Source: Anaerolineales bacterium UBA2317 (GTDB lineage: Bacteria; Chloroflexota; Anaerolineae; Anaerolineales; Villigracilaceae). Taken from it: a stretch of DNA of 26,894 bases. Below the pieces are notes generated by a model that was not told the DNA's origin, did not search any database, and was given only the letters and a program-made list of their open reading frames with translations. A program made the translations under genes and the position numbers. Within the stretch, counting starts at the first letter, position 1, and each line of letters opens with the position of its first letter. Location: assembly GCA_002345215.1 (NCBI GenBank), contig DDVH01000053.1:2331-29224 (forward strand). The letters run 5' to 3'. Below are positions 17,243 through 23,915 of the stretch, in pieces.

Positions 17243-17272
17243 GATTACTGTTCTCTGTTCTCTACTCTCTTA
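17243..17272 (-). repeat. AGAGAACAGAGAACAGT-type short repeat
   Basis: On the - strand the bases read AAGAGAGTAGAGAACAGAGA then ACAGTAATC, a purine-rich run with a tandem GAGAACA unit. It begins directly after the TAG stop codon (17273-17275) of the homocysteine methyltransferase-type gene. Similar runs recur between genes in related environmental genomes, to my knowledge. The rest of the 17191-17242 gap shows nothing else. Confidence 0.5.
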
Positions 17273-18151
17273 CTACTTCACTGCCTTCACAATCGCCGCG
17301 ATATGTTCTGGAGTATTCCCACAACAACCACCGACAACTTTTGCTCCAAGTTCAACGTACTTCTTCGCAAAATTCGCCATATCTTCTGGACCCATATCAT
17401 ACACGCCTTGTTCGGTTTCAATATCCATGTGTGGAACTCCAGCATTCGGCTTCACCCATAATGGATAATTCGGCACAGTTGCCGCATATTCTTTTACAAC
17501 TTCTTCCATCTTTTCAAGTGTGCTTCCACAATTTGCACCTACAAGCGTTGCACCCATTTCAGAATATTTCTTCATCACATCTTTGGGCTTGACTCCCATC
17601 ATCGTGCGTGTGCCTCGGTCATAACTAAAGGAAACCACAATCGGCAAATCCGTTGCAGACCTTGCACCTTCAAATGCAGCAGTCGTTTCTTCCACTGCAA
17701 ACATCGTTTCGATTAATAATAAGTCCACGCCGCCATCTGCAAGTGCTTTGGCTTGCTCTGCAAATGCCGCTTTCACATCTTCATATTCCAATGGACCATA
17801 CGGTTTAAGAATCGCACCTACTGGACCCATTGAGCCAGCTACAAGTCCATTATTTAATGAAGCGGCTTTGCGAGCAATTTCAGCGGCACGAATATTTACT
17901 TCAGGAGTCCGATCCTGATATTTAGAATCTTTCATGCGCATTCTGGTTCCACCGAAAGTACAAGTCAAAATAATGTCAGACCCTGCTTGGGCGAAGGAAG
18001 AAGCGAGTTTCAAAAGTGTATCCGGATCATCAATAATCAAATCTTCTGGTGGCTTGCCAGGTTTGAGTCCCATCTTTTGCAAGTTTGAACCTGTTGCACC
18101 ATCCGCAACTAAAATTTCACCACTTTGTAATCTTTCAAGAAATTTATTCAT
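17273..18151 (-). CDS. Homocysteine S-methyltransferase-family protein
   Basis: The protein has 292 residues, a single zinc-dependent homocysteine-binding barrel as found at the N-terminus of MetH and in BHMT-like enzymes. DGATGSNLQ lies at 17-25, NCGS with Cys208, and GGCCGNTPEHI with Cys276-Cys277 near the C-terminus; these three cysteines are the expected zinc ligands that activate the homocysteine thiol. There is no folate, cobalamin or activation domain, so a methyl donor must come from elsewhere, such as a separate corrinoid protein. The RACo-like activator gene lies just upstream and the UroD-like methyltransferase downstream. An AGAGGA ribosome binding site sits before ATG 18151, right beside a GGTGGTC-type repeat. 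Confidence 0.93.
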   Translation of the reverse strand: MNKFLERLQSGEILVADGATGSNLQKMGLKPGKPPEDLIIDDPDTLLKLASSFAQAGSDIILTCTFGGTRMRMKDSKYQDRTPEVNIRAAEIARKAASLNNGLVAGSMGPVGAILKPYGPLEYEDVKAAFAEQAKALADGGVDLLLIETMFAVEETTAAFEGARSATDLPIVVSFSYDRGTRTMMGVKPKDVMKKYSEMGATLVGANCGSTLEKMEEVVKEYAATVPNYPLWVKPNAGVPHMDIETEQGVYDMGPEDMANFAKKYVELGAKVVGGCCGNTPEHIAAIVKAVK

Positions 18152-18161
18152 GTGTCCTCTC

Positions 18162-18192
18162 GGTGGTCGAGACGCAAGCAGTCGAGACCACC
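18162..18192. repeat. GGTGGTCGAGA...TCGAGACCACC short inverted repeat, copy 1
   Basis: GGTGGTC at 18162-18168 pairs with GACCACC at 18186-18192. It is related to the neighbouring copy at 18219-18266. Both resemble the GGTCGAGTAG...CGTATCGAGACCACC hairpin elements seen between genes in several bacterial phyla (from memory). Confidence 0.7.
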
Positions 18193-18218
18193 AATTTAAT
18201 AAAAATTTTTCTTAACGT

Positions 18219-18266
18219 GTGGTCTCGATACGTTCTTTGCAACGAACGCTCAGAACTACTCGACCA
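18219..18266. repeat. GTGGTCTCGATACG...CTACTCGACCAC inverted repeat, copy 2
   Basis: GTGGTC at 18219-18224 pairs with GACCAC at 18261-18266, with a nested pairing CGTTC/GAACG inside. It lies 10 bases after the TAA stop codon (18277-18279) of the RACo-like gene in the - strand direction, and 26 bases from copy 1. It can form a long hairpin in the RNA between the activator and methyltransferase genes. Confidence 0.75.
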
Positions 18267-18276
18267 CCGATGTATA

Positions 18277-20295
18277 TTATTTCGGCATAAAATTTTTCGC
18301 CATCGGATCCGCAACACGATTCGGAATCAAATGTGCAATGTGTGGGAAAGGTTCGCTCATATGCGGGAAACTCGTTGCCAACATAAATTGATTTTGAAAC
18401 TCAGGGTCAGTGGGCAATTCAAATCGTTCGACACTACGAGTGACTGCATCAATTTCATTTCGCTTTTCAATATTCAACAACGCAATCCGTGCACCATCAC
18501 CTGCGGCATTTCCAACCGCATAAACATTATCTAAATTGCAATCAGGAATCAAACCAATCAACATTGCTTTTTCTTTATCAATAAAACTTCCAAACCCGCC
18601 CGCCAAAATCACTTTATCAGGGTCTTGCAAACCAAAACGTTTTAACAAAGTTCTTGATGCAGTAAATAACGCGGCTTTCGCCAATTGAATTTGACGAACA
18701 TCTTGTTGAGTCATGGGGATGTCTCGCCCTATAGATGTTTCATCCGCCCAAGCAATGACATACTCCCAACCGCTTTCTCCCTTTCGAATGCGCTTCGACT
18801 CTAAAGTCGTCTTGAACTTGCCGCGTGAATCAACAATCCCAGTTCGGAACAATTCCGCTACCGCGTCGATGATGGCAGAACCGCAAATCCCTTTTGCCTT
18901 GCCTTGATTCCAATCATCTTCACCGACAATCTTATATTTTGGTTCAAGCGTTGTTTCATCAATATGGACTCGTTCAATCGCGCCAGGTGCGGCACGCATT
19001 CCATATTCAACATGAGCACCTTCAAGTGCAGGACCTGTTGGTGTAGAAGTGCAAACCAAACGTTTGCGATTTCCTAAAATCAATTCTGCATTTGTACCAA
19101 CATCAATCAATAACCAATTTTCATCTTGCTTATGTGGTTCTTCTGCCAGAATCATTGCACTTGTATCAGCACCAACAAAGGAAGCAATAGTGGGGAGGAT
19201 ATGTATATTTCCTGATGAATTAATATGTATTCCAAGTTCGCGTGCTTTTACATCTACTGATTTATGAATCGTTGGCACAAACGGAGCCAATCCTAAATCT
19301 TTTGGATGTAAATTCAACAAAACATGATGCATGGTGGAATTACCAACCAAGACCATTTCTAAAATCTCATGCATTTTTATTTTGGCTGTATGTGCGGCTT
19401 GTTTCAATAATTTGTTTAGCGTTGAAATAATGGCTTTGTGTAATTTCTCTAATCCATCAGGATGTTCAATCGTATATTGAATACGGGACATCACATCTTC
19501 GCCATACACAATCTGCGGATTCATTTCAGACTCAGATGCGAGCACATCGCCAGTTCGTAAATTGCATAAATACAAAGCAACAGTCGTGGAACCAATATCT
19601 ACAGCCGCGCCATAACTATCTTCTACATAACCTGCTTGCACTTCAATGACTTCTTTATTTTGCCAAACAGAGACAGTCACATTCCATTTTGAGTCGCGTA
19701 AAGTTTTTGATAAACCACGCAAGCATTGATAATCAATTTCCATTTCATACCAACGCGGGACTTTTGCATCTACACCATGAACAAGTTGCATGGAGGTTTC
19801 GATTCCTTTGGCGAGTCGTTCCCAGTCTGCAATTGGACGTTCCAAATTTGGCGGAGACATCGTCACCAAATATTTGTGAACCGAAGGCTTGATTTCAATA
19901 GCACGGTTGCTGGCACTCTTGCGGACAATTTGTTTATTGCCGCGGCTTTCTTCGGGCACATTGATTAATACATCTCCATGAATCTTGCACTGACAAGACA
20001 AACGCACATGCCCAACTTCCCAACCTTTATCTTTTAATAACTTGGGTCTGCGAGCAAAGTAAGCGGATTCTTCTGGCGAAACAGGGGAGACGTTTTCTCG
20101 CTTTGAGTCAATGTTATATTTTTCAAAGCGACCTTCTTCGATTAAAACCATACACTTGCCACAAGTGGCATTCTCAGCACAAATCGATTCAATTTCTACA
20201 CCCAGTTCTCGCGCTGCCGAACGAATAGACATGCCTTCATCTACTTGTCCACGCGAACCAGAAGGTTGCAGGATGATGTTATGTTTTTTTGTCAT
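18277..20295 (-). CDS. RACo-like corrinoid activation protein (2Fe-2S + ASKHA/DUF4445)
   Basis: The protein has 672 residues. The N-terminal ferredoxin domain (about 1-115) carries the plant-type 2Fe-2S pattern Cys39-x5-Cys45-x2-Cys48 and a distal Cys101 (or Cys103). After a linker, an ASKHA ATPase domain begins with AAVDIGSTTVALY (phosphate-1 loop, Asp233 to Thr238) and continues with LLIDVGTNAELILG, GICGSAIIDAV and VILAGGFGSF. Proteins of this type use ATP and a low-potential electron to return inactive Co(II) corrinoid to the methyl-accepting Co(I) form. Neighbours are a homocysteine methyltransferase-type protein, a UroD/MtaA-type protein and a virulence-factor-domain protein. No corrinoid protein gene is in view. 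No ribosome binding site is seen; the region before ATG 20295 is AT-rich (TAAATAATTAATT) and may be leaderless. Confidence 0.92.
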   Translation of the reverse strand: MTKKHNIILQPSGSRGQVDEGMSIRSAARELGVEIESICAENATCGKCMVLIEEGRFEKYNIDSKRENVSPVSPEESAYFARRPKLLKDKGWEVGHVRLSCQCKIHGDVLINVPEESRGNKQIVRKSASNRAIEIKPSVHKYLVTMSPPNLERPIADWERLAKGIETSMQLVHGVDAKVPRWYEMEIDYQCLRGLSKTLRDSKWNVTVSVWQNKEVIEVQAGYVEDSYGAAVDIGSTTVALYLCNLRTGDVLASESEMNPQIVYGEDVMSRIQYTIEHPDGLEKLHKAIISTLNKLLKQAAHTAKIKMHEILEMVLVGNSTMHHVLLNLHPKDLGLAPFVPTIHKSVDVKARELGIHINSSGNIHILPTIASFVGADTSAMILAEEPHKQDENWLLIDVGTNAELILGNRKRLVCTSTPTGPALEGAHVEYGMRAAPGAIERVHIDETTLEPKYKIVGEDDWNQGKAKGICGSAIIDAVAELFRTGIVDSRGKFKTTLESKRIRKGESGWEYVIAWADETSIGRDIPMTQQDVRQIQLAKAALFTASRTLLKRFGLQDPDKVILAGGFGSFIDKEKAMLIGLIPDCNLDNVYAVGNAAGDGARIALLNIEKRNEIDAVTRSVERFELPTDPEFQNQFMLATSFPHMSEPFPHIAHLIPNRVADPMAKNFMPK

Positions 20296-20310
20296 AATTA
20301 ATTATTTAAA

Positions 20311-20384
20311 CCGCGAAGTACGCTAAGATCGCGAAGAAAATCTTTCTTCTTTCATCTTTCCTTTGTGCGCTTAGTGTCCTTCGT
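20311..20384. repeat. CCGCGAAG...CTAAG / CTTAG...CTTCG imperfect inverted repeat
   Basis: CCGCGAAGTACGCTAAGATC (20311-20330) is matched by an imperfect reverse complement, TTTGTGCGCTTAGTGTCC then TTCG (to 20384). It resembles the widespread 'cttcgcgtccttcgcggt' intergenic elements of environmental bacteria (from memory). It fills nearly the whole gap between the RACo-like gene and the small gene upstream and ends 2 bases before that gene's TAA stop codon. Confidence 0.7.
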
Positions 20385-20386
20385 AT

Positions 20387-20677
20387 TTAATTGTTTTCAA
20401 CTTCCCGACGAGGAATTTCAATTTTCGCAAACTCAGTTTCCAGTTCAGAAAGAAGCGCTTCGGCAACTTCTTCGGGTGAGCCATCGCGTTCAATCCAATC
20501 ACCGCGTTTATATTCTTTTGCATAATCGCTTGTAGACGTTGCCCCAACAGCCATTGCATACGCATCAATTTTATTTTGAATTTTTTGCGAAAGTTGTTTT
20601 TTCACAGTTCGCCCATCGCCCTCAACCGTAAAAGATTGGGGGATATGTTTCCAATACATAATTCGATATTTTGCCAT
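20387..20677 (-). CDS. Small 'virulence factor' (Virulence_fact-like) domain protein
   Basis: The protein has 96 residues. It opens with AKYRIMYWKHIPQSFTVEG, followed by a Lys/Gln-rich helix (KKQLSQKIQNKIDAYAMAVG), a YAKEYKRGDWIERDGSPEEVA segment and an acidic helix. This pattern matches my memory of the Pfam Virulence_fact family, a poorly named domain that often lies beside corrinoid methyltransferase and RACo genes. No enzymatic motif is visible. An AAGGAT ribosome binding site precedes ATG 20677, and TATAAT-like bases lie in the AT-rich stretch just upstream (about 20698-20708). It is the first gene of the long - strand run that continues into the RACo-like gene. Confidence 0.7.
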   Translation of the reverse strand: MAKYRIMYWKHIPQSFTVEGDGRTVKKQLSQKIQNKIDAYAMAVGATSTSDYAKEYKRGDWIERDGSPEEVAEALLSELETEFAKIEIPRREVENN

Positions 20678-20756
20678 TTCGTGTATCCTTATAAAATTAT
20701 ATATAATTTCTAACGGGAGATTGTACGGGATGAATGGCTGTCGGTCAATAGTGACG

Positions 20757-20770
20757 TGATTTATAAATCA
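20757..20770. promoter_or_regulatory. Perfect 14-bp palindrome in the divergent intergenic region
   Basis: TGATTTATAAATCA is a perfect palindrome with no loop. It lies in the 242-base gap (20678-20919) between the divergent virulence-factor-domain and cupin genes, 80 bases from the first start codon and 150 from the second. It could be an operator, but no regulator can be assigned. Nothing else firm was seen in this gap. Confidence 0.4.
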
Positions 20771-20919
20771 TCAATCAGGTTGAAGTTAAAAACCAGCGCT
20801 TCATCTAGATTGTATTTGTCATTAGAGATATACTCTGTAAGAATTGAATTCTATAAAGATAGAAATTGAAGCAAAAAACTCAAATCACTTGGTGCAGTTG
20901 CAATTCTAGGAGTGAAACA

Positions 20920-21258
20920 ATGAGCAAAGAAAATTTATCTGAGAAACCAAATGTATTAAAGGAACTTGTCTCTACACAATCTGGTGCCGTGGTGAGTCGC
21001 GTGTTGATGAATCTACCCACAGGGTCTGTGACGTTGTTTGCTTTTGATGTAGGCGAAGGATTAAGTGAACATACATCACCATACGATGCTTTGGTTCAAA
21101 TTTTAGAAGGGCAGGCGCATATCTTCATCGGATCACAAGAGCATATTGTGGAGGCGGGTTCTATTCTTTTATTACCTGCTAATGTTCCACATGCTTTACA
21201 GGCGAAAGAATCTTTCAAAATGTTATTGACCATGATTCGAGATAAAAAAGAAAAATAA
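20920..21258 (+). CDS. Small cupin-domain protein
   Basis: The protein has 112 residues from ATG 20920, chosen because AGGAG stands 8 bases upstream; the frame is open from 20866. A single small cupin barrel fills the protein. Motif 1 is partial (GEGLSEHTSPYDALVQILEG with His51 and Glu63; the second His of HxH is Ser53). Motif 2 is GSILLLPANVPHAL with His91. With only two histidines, metal binding may be weak or may use another residue. Proteins of this size can be isomerases, dioxygenases or non-enzymatic binding proteins, so no function is assigned. It is the only + strand gene between 2.8 and 23.9 kb. Confidence 0.88.
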   Translation: MSKENLSEKPNVLKELVSTQSGAVVSRVLMNLPTGSVTLFAFDVGEGLSEHTSPYDALVQILEGQAHIFIGSQEHIVEAGSILLLPANVPHALQAKESFKMLLTMIRDKKEK

Positions 21259-21339
21259 GAAAACTTAATAACTGGAGGTTGCTTCATTCTTCGCACATCG
21301 TCCTACGAATGGGGGATGATATTGTTAAATTAGACTGTT

Positions 21340-21380
21340 AAACAAAAAAGTGATAGAACAATATATATTGTTCTGTCACT
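21340..21380. terminator. Terminator hairpin between convergent cupin and Sensor-domain genes
   Basis: AGTGATAGAACAAT at 21349-21362 pairs with ATTGTTCTGTCACT at 21367-21380 (14 bp with one G-T pair, ATAT loop). On the - strand the stem is followed by TTTTTTGTT, ending the Sensor-domain gene (stop at 21399). It may also act on the + strand, where CAAAATATTTTTTA follows. Bases 21259-21339 carry no gene; a faint CATTC...GAATG inverted repeat lies near 21287-21311. Confidence 0.8.
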
Positions 21381-21398
21381 CAAAATATTTTTTAGTGT

Positions 21399-21983
21399 TT
21401 ATTCTTCTTTGCCTAATACCCACACACTAATTGAACCCATCAAGTTTGCAAAACCATTAATCAGTGGAACACATAAGACACTTAAAATGATTCCTACAAC
21501 CGAAGTAACAATGGCTCGTTGCATTGTGTTTATTTCAAATCCATTCCACAGCATAATTTGTGCATCAGGAACATAAGTATAGATGAAAGGTGTGAGAATC
21601 AATGCCAAACTAACAGTCACAAATACAATTGCAATCGTAAATGAAATCACGCCTAAAGGCATCTTCAATAATAAATACACAAGCTCTTTCCAAAATTGCA
21701 GACTTTTTAATTGTGCAACTAAAATTGAACTTGCTGATTCGCTATTCGATGGGCGCGCTTCTGGCTTACCAATTTTCACACCTAACAATTTCGATGTAAG
21801 TGTGCGGTCTAAATCTCCGAGAATATAAGTCACAAAAATCATCGCCACTAAAATTGGAATTCCAACCAATGTGATGATCAAACCAGTTCCCAGGCTGAAA
21901 CCCGTAACCAAAATCACAAAATACAAAACGCCTAAAGGCAAACTTAATAATAAATAAATGAGATTAGGAAAAAACTTTTTCAT
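21399..21983 (-). CDS. Sensor-domain (putative sensor) membrane protein
   Basis: The protein has 194 residues and two related halves, each starting with a similar hydrophobic segment: NLIYLLLSLPLGVLYFVILV (7-26) and a second LVYLLLKMPLGVISFTIAIV about 100 residues later. About four to five membrane segments are visible. This is the pattern of the Pfam 'Sensor' domain, often fused to histidine kinases in Actinobacteria and Chloroflexota; here it stands alone. The ligand is unknown. The gene follows the ribbon-helix-helix gene after 9 bases, with a ribosome binding site (AAGGAG) in the gap, so the two are one operon and the regulator probably controls it. A strong terminator follows. Confidence 0.82.
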   Translation of the reverse strand: MKKFFPNLIYLLLSLPLGVLYFVILVTGFSLGTGLIITLVGIPILVAMIFVTYILGDLDRTLTSKLLGVKIGKPEARPSNSESASSILVAQLKSLQFWKELVYLLLKMPLGVISFTIAIVFVTVSLALILTPFIYTYVPDAQIMLWNGFEINTMQRAIVTSVVGIILSVLCVPLINGFANLMGSISVWVLGKEE

Positions 21984-21992
21984 CTTTGCTCC

Positions 21993-22385
21993 TTATTGAA
22001 TCTTTCCTGCTTTAGTCAAAGCTTCTTTTACATCTGCATTGGCTTGAAAAATGCCATACACCTTAATCGTCTCCATCACTTCCACAGCCAGTGTGGGGGA
22101 GATGTCGCTTGCCAGTGTACAAATACCAACAACATTCACTTTCACTTTTTCTTTTCGCGCCTTGTATTTTTCTAAATCTTCACGGTTCAAATAAACCGCC
22201 CCAACCACATACGAAGAACGCACCACCGATTGTTGCACTTCCACGGCATGTTTCTCCAACTGCGAGCGTATCGCCGAGCGGATAAAATCCGTACGGTTCG
22301 AATAATGCCCCTCCTCGACCAGCAAATCCACCTTCCCCAACTCCACGGCATTCATATTAATAGTAATTTTCTCGGTATCTGCCAT
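21993..22385 (-). CDS. Ribbon-helix-helix (CopG/NikR-like) transcriptional regulator
   Basis: The protein has 130 residues. The N-terminal ~45 residues form a ribbon-helix-helix domain: KITINMNAVELGKVDLLVEE is the strand and first helix, followed by the turn YSNRTDFIRSAIRSQLEKH typical of the family (SNRTDFIRxAI). The C-terminal ~80 residues form a separate domain (VVGAVYLNREDLEKYKA, VVGICTLASDISPTLAVEVM) that might bind a ligand or mediate tetramers, as the ACT-like domain does in NikR. The nickel-ligand histidines of NikR are not evident. The promoter just upstream is flanked by two ACCATC-N6-GATGGT sites, which are the likely operators for autoregulation. The Sensor-domain gene follows in the same operon. 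Confidence 0.9.
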   Translation of the reverse strand: MADTEKITINMNAVELGKVDLLVEEGHYSNRTDFIRSAIRSQLEKHAVEVQQSVVRSSYVVGAVYLNREDLEKYKARKEKVKVNVVGICTLASDISPTLAVEVMETIKVYGIFQANADVKEALTKAGKIQ

Positions 22386-22399
22386 AATTTCTCCTATTT

Positions 22400-22417
22400 A
22401 CCATCTGTATGGATGGT
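22400..22417. promoter_or_regulatory. Candidate operator O1 (ACCATC-N6-GATGGT)
   Basis: ACCATC-TGTATG-GATGGT is an inverted repeat with a 6-base spacer lying between the predicted start point (about 22420) and the ribbon-helix-helix start codon. The same two arms with the same spacer recur at 22463-22480. Confidence 0.65.
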
Positions 22418-22426
22418 ATAAGGATG

Positions 22427-22454
22427 ATTTTATGCGGTTTCCTCGATTTGTCAA
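22427..22454 (-). promoter_or_regulatory. Predicted promoter of the ribbon-helix-helix / Sensor operon
   Basis: On the - strand a perfect TTGACA (22454-22449) is followed after 16 bases by TAAAAT (22432-22427; 5 of 6). The start point would be near 22420, giving a leader of about 35 bases with TAGGAGA before ATG 22385. It is the best promoter in the window by sequence. It lies between the two ACCATC-N6-GATGGT sites. Confidence 0.75.
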
Positions 22455-22457
22455 GTT

Positions 22458-22482
22458 AAAAAACCATCCCGTAGGATGGTTT
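22458..22482 (-). terminator. Terminator of the BaiN-type gene that also forms candidate operator O2
   Basis: AAACCATCC at 22461-22469 pairs with GGATGGTTT at 22474-22482 (9 bp, CGTA loop), and on the - strand the stem runs into six T residues followed by AACTTG. This is an intrinsic terminator 48 bases after the flavoprotein stop codon. The same bases contain ACCATC-CCGTAG-GATGGT (22463-22480), identical in arms and spacing to O1. The terminator T run lies only 3 bases from the -35 of the next promoter. Confidence 0.75.
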
Positions 22483-22529
22483 CCGCTTCTTTCTTGACCT
22501 ATACCTGCTTCTGCTTTTCTGCCTTTTAT

Positions 22530-23762
22530 TTATCCCAAAGCATTTCCTGCAATCCAACCCGTCGTCCATGAGGATTGAAAATTGAAGCCACCTGTGATGC
22601 CATCAATATCCAAAACTTCACCTGCGAAAAATAAATCCTCAACAATTTTGCTTTCCATCGTTTTGAAATCAACTTCTTTCAAACTCACACCACCACAAGT
22701 GACAAACTCTTCTTTGAAAATTCCCTTGCCTTGAATCACGAAGCTCCCAGCCGTTAATTCTTGCGCGAACTTTCGTAATTCTGCTTTTGATACATCTCCC
22801 CAATTTTTATCACCGATAAATTCTGCTAATTGTTTCCATAATCTCAACGGAATTTGTGAAAACGCAGGCTGACTTGCAACTTTCTTGCGCGTATTTTCTT
22901 TCCAATCTTTGTTTCTTTGTAAAACTTCTAACGCCGAATCAAGAGTGTAATCTCCAAGCCAGTTGATAAACAGGGGAGAGTTATATTTTTTCTCAAACAA
23001 AATTCTTGCACCCCAAGCCGAACATCTTAATACAGCAGGTCCACTTAATCCCCAATGTGTGATTAATAATGCACCCTGACTTGTTATCGAATCCATTTTC
23101 AATGTCACATTTTCAACCGAAACACCCGCAAGTCCATCAATTCGTTTGTCTTTGATATTAAATGTAAATAATGAAGGCACTGGCGGAATTATTGAATGCC
23201 CTAAAGATTCAAGGTTGGATAAGATTTTCCTGTCACTACCTGTGGCAATCACTAATTTTTTTGCTTTCAAATTAAAAACTTTTCCTTCATCTCTAACTTC
23301 GATTTGGAAACCATGTTTATTTCTTTCTATATTAAGTAAATTAATGCCAGTTTTTACTTTTATCCCAGCCTTTCGAGCAGATTCACGCAAACAATCCGCA
23401 ATCGTATTTGAATCATCCGTCACTGGGAAAATTCTGTTATCTGATTCTGTTTTCAACTTCACACCACGCGACTCAAACCATTCCACCGTATCTTTTGGTT
23501 GAAACTTTGTGAACGCACCACGCAATTCATTCCCGCCACGCGGATAAAATGTGATTAATTTCGCAGGCTCATAGCAAGCATGAGTAACATTACATCGCCC
23601 GCCGCCAGAAATGATAACTTTTCCCAGCGTTTGGCTTGCTTTTTCAATAATCAATATTTTCAATTTCGGATTTAATTCCGCACACCGAATCGCGGCAAAG
23701 AATCCAGCCGGTCCACCGCCCGCAATGATGGCATCCCATAAAGTTGGATTAAAGTTTGACAT
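22530..23762 (-). CDS. NAD(P)/FAD-dependent oxidoreductase, BaiN/HI0933 family
   Basis: The protein has 410 residues, the usual size of the HI0933-like flavoprotein family. The FAD-binding loop IIAGGGPAGFFAA lies at 12-24, and the family signature ISGGGRCNVTHAC at 51-63. The segment NRIFPVTDDSNTIADCLR lies in the first third. The C-terminus has the second FAD-contact motif GEVLDIDGITGGFNFQ (381-396) and a final WTTGWIAGNALG. Family members bind FAD and reduce unsaturated substrates; BaiN acts in bile-acid dehydroxylation, but the substrate here is unknown. No Shine-Dalgarno sequence is seen, and the predicted promoter gives a leader of only 2 bases. Confidence 0.93.
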   Translation of the reverse strand: MSNFNPTLWDAIIAGGGPAGFFAAIRCAELNPKLKILIIEKASQTLGKVIISGGGRCNVTHACYEPAKLITFYPRGGNELRGAFTKFQPKDTVEWFESRGVKLKTESDNRIFPVTDDSNTIADCLRESARKAGIKVKTGINLLNIERNKHGFQIEVRDEGKVFNLKAKKLVIATGSDRKILSNLESLGHSIIPPVPSLFTFNIKDKRIDGLAGVSVENVTLKMDSITSQGALLITHWGLSGPAVLRCSAWGARILFEKKYNSPLFINWLGDYTLDSALEVLQRNKDWKENTRKKVASQPAFSQIPLRLWKQLAEFIGDKNWGDVSKAELRKFAQELTAGSFVIQGKGIFKEEFVTCGGVSLKEVDFKTMESKIVEDLFFAGEVLDIDGITGGFNFQSSWTTGWIAGNALG

Positions 23763-23770
23763 AGCTTGTG

Positions 23771-23799
23771 ATGATACTGCATCTTGTTAAGATTTTTAA
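23771..23799 (-). promoter_or_regulatory. Predicted near-leaderless promoter of the BaiN-type gene
   Basis: On the - strand TTAAAA (23799-23794; 4 of 6) is followed after 17 bases by TATCAT (23776-23771; 5 of 6). The start point would be about 23764, 2 bases before ATG 23762. There is no ribosome binding site. Confidence 0.45.
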
Positions 23800-23878
23800 C
23801 AGTGGGGAAAACTTGTATTTGAAATTAACATAGAAAAGGCTACAATCAGTTTGGTGGGGAATTGTAATGTTGCTTTTA

Positions 23879-23909
23879 TTGAAAAAGGTTTATTGTATAG
23901 ACCTGTAAT
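23879..23909 (+). promoter_or_regulatory. Predicted leaderless promoter of the PAS/GAF gene
   Basis: TGTAAT at 23904-23909 (5 of 6 to TATAAT) ends 6 bases before ATG 23916, so the first transcribed base would be the A of the start codon. TTGAAA at 23879-23884 may serve as -35, but the 19-base spacer is long. No ribosome binding site is visible. Confidence 0.4.
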
Positions 23910-23915
23910 GACACT

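Noticed and set aside
10067..20384. CRISPR array or insertion sequence as explanation for the repeats
   Set aside because: The repeats are of different sequence, irregularly spaced and have no transposase or cas genes nearby.
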